Source: a bacterium SM23_31 (GTDB lineage Bacteria; SM23-31). From it: a DNA stretch of 8,384 nt. A program made the position numbers and the translations under genes. The notes under the pieces were generated by a model. The model was not told the origin of the DNA. It saw only the letters and a list, made by a program, of their open reading frames with translations, and did no database searches. The stretch is taken from NCBI GenBank assembly GCA_001304035.1, contig LJUD01000113.1:1-8384 (forward strand). Direction: 5' to 3'. Positions 6,590 through 8,384 of this stretch are shown one piece after another (the first letter of the stretch is position 1; each line of letters starts with the position of its first letter).

Positions 6590-6654
6590 ATCCCGCTTAG
6601 CGGGATAGAAGAGAGATTGCCACGTCTCCCGCTAAGCGGGATCCTCGCAATGAC
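6590..6654. repeat. Composite repeat with two inverted copies of a TCCCGCT(T/A)AGCGGGA palindrome
   Basis: ATCCCGCTTAGCGGGAT (6590-6606) and TCCCGCTAAGCGGGAT (6627-6642) are each 7-bp-stem hairpins and are reverse complements of each other. They bracket ATTGCCACG (6616-6624), and the second is followed by CGCAATGAC (6646-6654). ATTGC and GCAAT form a further short inverted repeat around the second palindrome. This is the layout of a REP/MITE-like dispersed repeat. A third, imperfect copy of the palindrome is at 8060-8076. Confidence 0.75.
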
Positions 6655-6848
6655 TAATTTGAACCTGCTTGTTTGTCCTTGAAAACATGAAATATTTTAT
6701 GAATTATTAAGGATAATAATACAATTTCCCAAGATTATATGTAATATCAAATATAAATAAAAAAAATAAAAATTCATTGTTGCTTTTTGAAAAATTAATA
6801 ATATATTATGAAACGTTCAAAACTTGATAAAATTAATTGAATATACAA

Positions 6849-7925
6849 ATGAAACCGGTCTATTTTACCCTGTTTGTAATATGCGGTGTTTTCATAACAT
6901 TTGCATATTCGCAAGAAAAGAATGTTGATAAGCAGCAATTTATTCAAAATATTGAACCGAAGTACGCCGGTTCCGAATTTGTTACACTTGAAGAATTATA
7001 CAAAATCCCGGTTGACGAATATGAGCAGTATTATTTCTCTGATATATGGGCTATGGATGTCGACAGCGATACAAATTTATATGTTCTTGATAATCAGGAA
7101 TGTACCGTTACGGTGTTTGATAAAAACGGGAAATTTCTAAGGACTATGGGGGGCGCGGGACAGGGTCCCGGGGAATTAGAAGAACCGGGAAGTCTTTGCA
7201 TTCTTGACGGGAAAATATACATATACGAATGGTTTAAGGGAATAAAAGTCTGGGACCTTCAGGGTAATTATGTGGATTTTTTTATTAAAGACTCTTCCGA
7301 TTTTGTAGTTTTCAGAGCTTTTGATGATTTCTTATTGACCGTTGAAGGAAATAGTATTAATGAATCATTGTCGGAAACGGAATATTACTTCGAGAGATAT
7401 ACGCTTGATTTAGAAAAAATTAACACGGTTGCCCGGTTAGAACACAAAGAAAAAAATGGAACGTTTGTACCGGACCTTGCTTTTGCGGTGAATTCAAAAC
7501 GGCATATCTATTTCCTTACGGGCAGGGATGAATATAAAATAAACATTTACAGTGCCGACGGTGATATTTTAAAATCTTTTGGGAGAGAATACAAACGGAT
7601 TCCTTACTCAAGACTTCTACATGAGTATAAGAGAAAAATTCGTGCGGAAGTGAGAAGCGAGTACCCGCAGGTTGTGAGAATTATTCTGATAGATGACTGC
7701 GATTACGTATGGGTAGTGTTAGGCGAATGCACTATGGATTGCGATGCATCTTATAGCGTGCTATCTACTATAGATATTTTTAATGAAGACGGTGAATTTC
7801 TATATACGTTTGAATGTCCGCATTTTGTGGCCTGGAGTTTTATAAAATGCGGCAGGCTGTATTCCAGACCGACCGGTGACGATCCGAACATTCGCGTGTT
7901 CAAGATTCATTATAACATTAAGTAA
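6849..7925 (+). CDS. Secreted 6-bladed beta-propeller protein
   Basis: This 358-residue protein starts with a signal peptide (MKPVYFTLFVICGVFITFAYSQ), so it should be exported. Propeller blades of the NHL-like '6-bladed' type follow: AMDVDSDTNLYVLDNQ, then VFDKNGKFLRTMGGAGQGPG ELEEPGSLCI with the typical GxGQGPGE turn, VWDLQGNYVDFF, INIYSADGDILKSFGREYK and IDIFNEDGEFLYTF. Such proteins (DUF4934/DUF5128-like) are common in Bacteroidota, KSB1 and Aminicenantes; no enzymatic role is known. Cysteines in the C-terminal part (DDCDYVW, GECTMDCD) may form disulfides outside the cell. I chose the ATG at 6849. A TTG four codons upstream (6837) would add residues before the signal peptide and has no support. 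There is no Shine-Dalgarno, only an AT-rich leader. Repeat clusters on both sides isolate the gene from the rimK operon. Confidence 0.82.
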   Translation: MKPVYFTLFVICGVFITFAYSQEKNVDKQQFIQNIEPKYAGSEFVTLEELYKIPVDEYEQYYFSDIWAMDVDSDTNLYVLDNQECTVTVFDKNGKFLRTMGGAGQGPGELEEPGSLCILDGKIYIYEWFKGIKVWDLQGNYVDFFIKDSSDFVVFRAFDDFLLTVEGNSINESLSETEYYFERYTLDLEKINTVARLEHKEKNGTFVPDLAFAVNSKRHIYFLTGRDEYKINIYSADGDILKSFGREYKRIPYSRLLHEYKRKIRAEVRSEYPQVVRIILIDDCDYVWVVLGECTMDCDASYSVLSTIDIFNEDGEFLYTFECPHFVAWSFIKCGRLYSRPTGDDPNIRVFKIHYNIK

Positions 7926-8001
7926 CTGCCCAAATCTGCGTTATTAATACATTGCCTTAAAATCTTTGCGTTATTTATTTCAAGTTAACAGGGTTTCACA
8001 C

Positions 8002-8015
8002 CCCGAGTGCTCGGG
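8002..8015. repeat. CCCGAGTGCTCGGG palindrome (left copy)
   Basis: CCCGAG and CTCGGG pair around a TG centre. The sequence is the exact reverse complement of the element at 8152-8165, making the pair candidate terminal inverted repeats of the block between them. Confidence 0.7.
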
Positions 8016-8059
8016 ATTGCAAATAATCTATTTTCGAGCTCAATATAGTATTTTGATAG

Positions 8060-8076
8060 TCCCGCTAAGCAGGGAT
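8060..8076. repeat. Imperfect TCCCGCTAAGC-A-GGGAT palindrome
   Basis: This is a third copy of the palindrome family at 6590-6606 and 6627-6642, changed by one base: an A interrupts the right arm (AGCAGGGA instead of AGCGGGA). The shared sequence links the repeat blocks on the two sides of the propeller gene. Confidence 0.6.
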
Positions 8077-8085
8077 CACCCTGTC

Positions 8086-8106
8086 ATTCCGGACTTGATC
8101 CGGAAT
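8086..8106. repeat. ATTCCGGA/TCCGGAAT palindrome
   Basis: ATTCCGGA (8086-8093) and TCCGGAAT (8099-8106) form an 8-bp stem with a 5-base loop, preceded by CTGTC. The form GTCATTCCGG... is a well-known dispersed repeat in many bacterial genomes. Confidence 0.75.
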
Positions 8107-8130
8107 CTATGCTTTGTTTTTAGATCCTGA

Positions 8131-8147
8131 ATCCCGATAAACGGGAT
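8131..8147. repeat. ATCCCG/CGGGAT palindrome
   Basis: ATCCCG (8131-8136) and CGGGAT (8142-8147) form a 6-bp stem around ATAAA. It lies three bases before the next palindrome and belongs to the same cluster. Confidence 0.65.
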
Positions 8148-8151
8148 AGAT

Positions 8152-8165
8152 CCCGAGCACTCGGG
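8152..8165. repeat. CCCGAGCACTCGGG palindrome (right copy)
   Basis: CCCGAG and CTCGGG pair around a CA centre, with T and A extending the stem by one pair. It is the exact inverted copy of 8002-8015, 136 bases away. Confidence 0.7.
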
Positions 8166-8273
8166 ACGAGTTTCGTGAAAGGCACTCAAGTTAACAGTAC
8201 TTCTTCGGCAAATTTTGATTAATTGTAATATTTAATGTGCACGGATACCTATTAAACAAGTAAAATATGTTTG

Positions 8274-8301
8274 TGTCATTCCTGCTTTCGCAGGAATGAC
8301 A
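8274..8301. repeat. TGTCATTCCTGC palindromic repeat, perfect 12-bp stem
   Basis: TGTCATTCCTGC (8274-8285) and GCAGGAATGACA (8290-8301) pair perfectly around a TTTC loop. It resembles the widespread dRS3-like class of dispersed repeats (ATTCC...GGAAT), which can serve as insertion targets. No T-run follows, so terminator activity is doubtful. Confidence 0.8.
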
Positions 8302-8384
8302 GATGTGAAGTTACAAATTTTGCTAAAGTCTTGAGTTTAATTGAGTATTAAAGAATACATTTAGTTAAATGCATATATATTTAG

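Larger units (their letters stand above)
6347..6848. other. Repeat-rich intergenic region after the rimK operon
   Basis: These 502 bases contain no gene. The first third (6375-6489) carries two short direct-repeat motifs and a strong GC-rich hairpin. The middle (6590-6654) carries a pair of inverted palindromes. The last part (about 6660-6848) is very AT-rich and must contain the promoter of the propeller gene, but base composition makes any hexamer match uninformative. ATTG/CAAT with a following run of T (6353-6372) could form a very weak terminator for the operon; the 6461-6489 hairpin is stronger but has no T-run. Confidence 0.6.
7980..8197. repeat. Palindrome cluster flanked by 12-base direct repeats
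   Basis: TCAAGTTAACAG occurs at 7980-7991 and again in the same orientation at 8186-8197. Between them lie all five hairpins of this block, the outermost two being inverted copies of each other. This is the layout of a small non-autonomous insertion with a target duplication, though the direct repeats are not immediately next to the inverted repeats (10 and 20 bases away), so chance or a different origin cannot be excluded. Confidence 0.4.
7926..8384. other. Repeat-rich intergenic region at the right edge
   Basis: These 459 bases contain no credible gene. Five palindromes lie between 8002 and 8166 inside a pair of 12-base direct repeats, and one more lies at 8274-8301. The remainder is AT-rich. 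Two similar strings just after the propeller stop codon, ending in GCGTTATT (7938-7945 and 7974-7981 approximately), look like a short imperfect direct repeat. No canonical terminator follows the propeller gene. Confidence 0.6.

Noticed and set aside
6808..6840. Ten-codon upstream frame just before the propeller gene
   Set aside because: It lies in very AT-rich DNA, has no ribosome site and no leader-peptide character; a chance ATG is more likely.
6837..6848. TTG at 6837 as start of the propeller gene
   Set aside because: The ATG at 6849 begins directly at a good signal peptide, and the extra four residues add nothing.
8002..8301. CRISPR-like array
   Set aside because: The palindromes differ from one another and spacing is irregular; there is no identical repeat with unique spacers and no cas gene.

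Overview
The window looks like a piece of an uncultured bacterium of the FCB type (Bacteroidota/Ignavibacteria relatives or a nearby candidate phylum such as KSB1 or Marinimicrobia). This is inferred from secreted SBBP-repeat and 6-bladed beta-propeller proteins, AT-rich leaders with mostly weak or absent Shine-Dalgarno sequences, moderate GC content, and intergenic DNA full of short palindromic repeats. No marker gene fixes the phylum.

Layout. Positions 1-1107 (minus) hold the N-terminal part of a large secreted SBBP-repeat protein that runs off the left edge. Positions 1419-2576 (minus) encode a PLP-dependent class V aminotransferase of the cysteine desulfurase type. Positions 2851-3126 (minus) encode a 91-residue hypothetical protein that resembles the core of an ImmA/IrrE zinc peptidase with its metal ligands replaced. 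A 299-base divergent spacer follows. On the plus strand a compact three-gene operon (3426-6346, gaps of 8 and 3 bases) encodes a RimK-type ATP-grasp glutamate ligase and two tandem paralogous zinc hydrolases of the AstE/AspA (succinylglutamate desuccinylase/aspartoacylase) family. Positions 6849-7925 (plus) encode a secreted 6-bladed beta-propeller protein, flanked on both sides by repeat-rich intergenic DNA (6375-6654 and 7980-8301).

How the genes may work together. RimK ligases add glutamate through an amide or peptide bond, and AstE/AspA enzymes hydrolyse N-acyl amino-acid amide bonds. The operon therefore reads as a possible writer/eraser module for an amino-acid tag or an N-acyl amino acid. 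The most notable observation is that the first hydrolase keeps the whole expected active site. The second keeps the zinc ligands but has replaced the catalytic glutamate (E202 to S199) and the substrate-binding arginine of the DLNR motif (R111 to D108). It is probably a diverged, regulatory or differently acting partner. The other genes look like independent housekeeping or surface functions.
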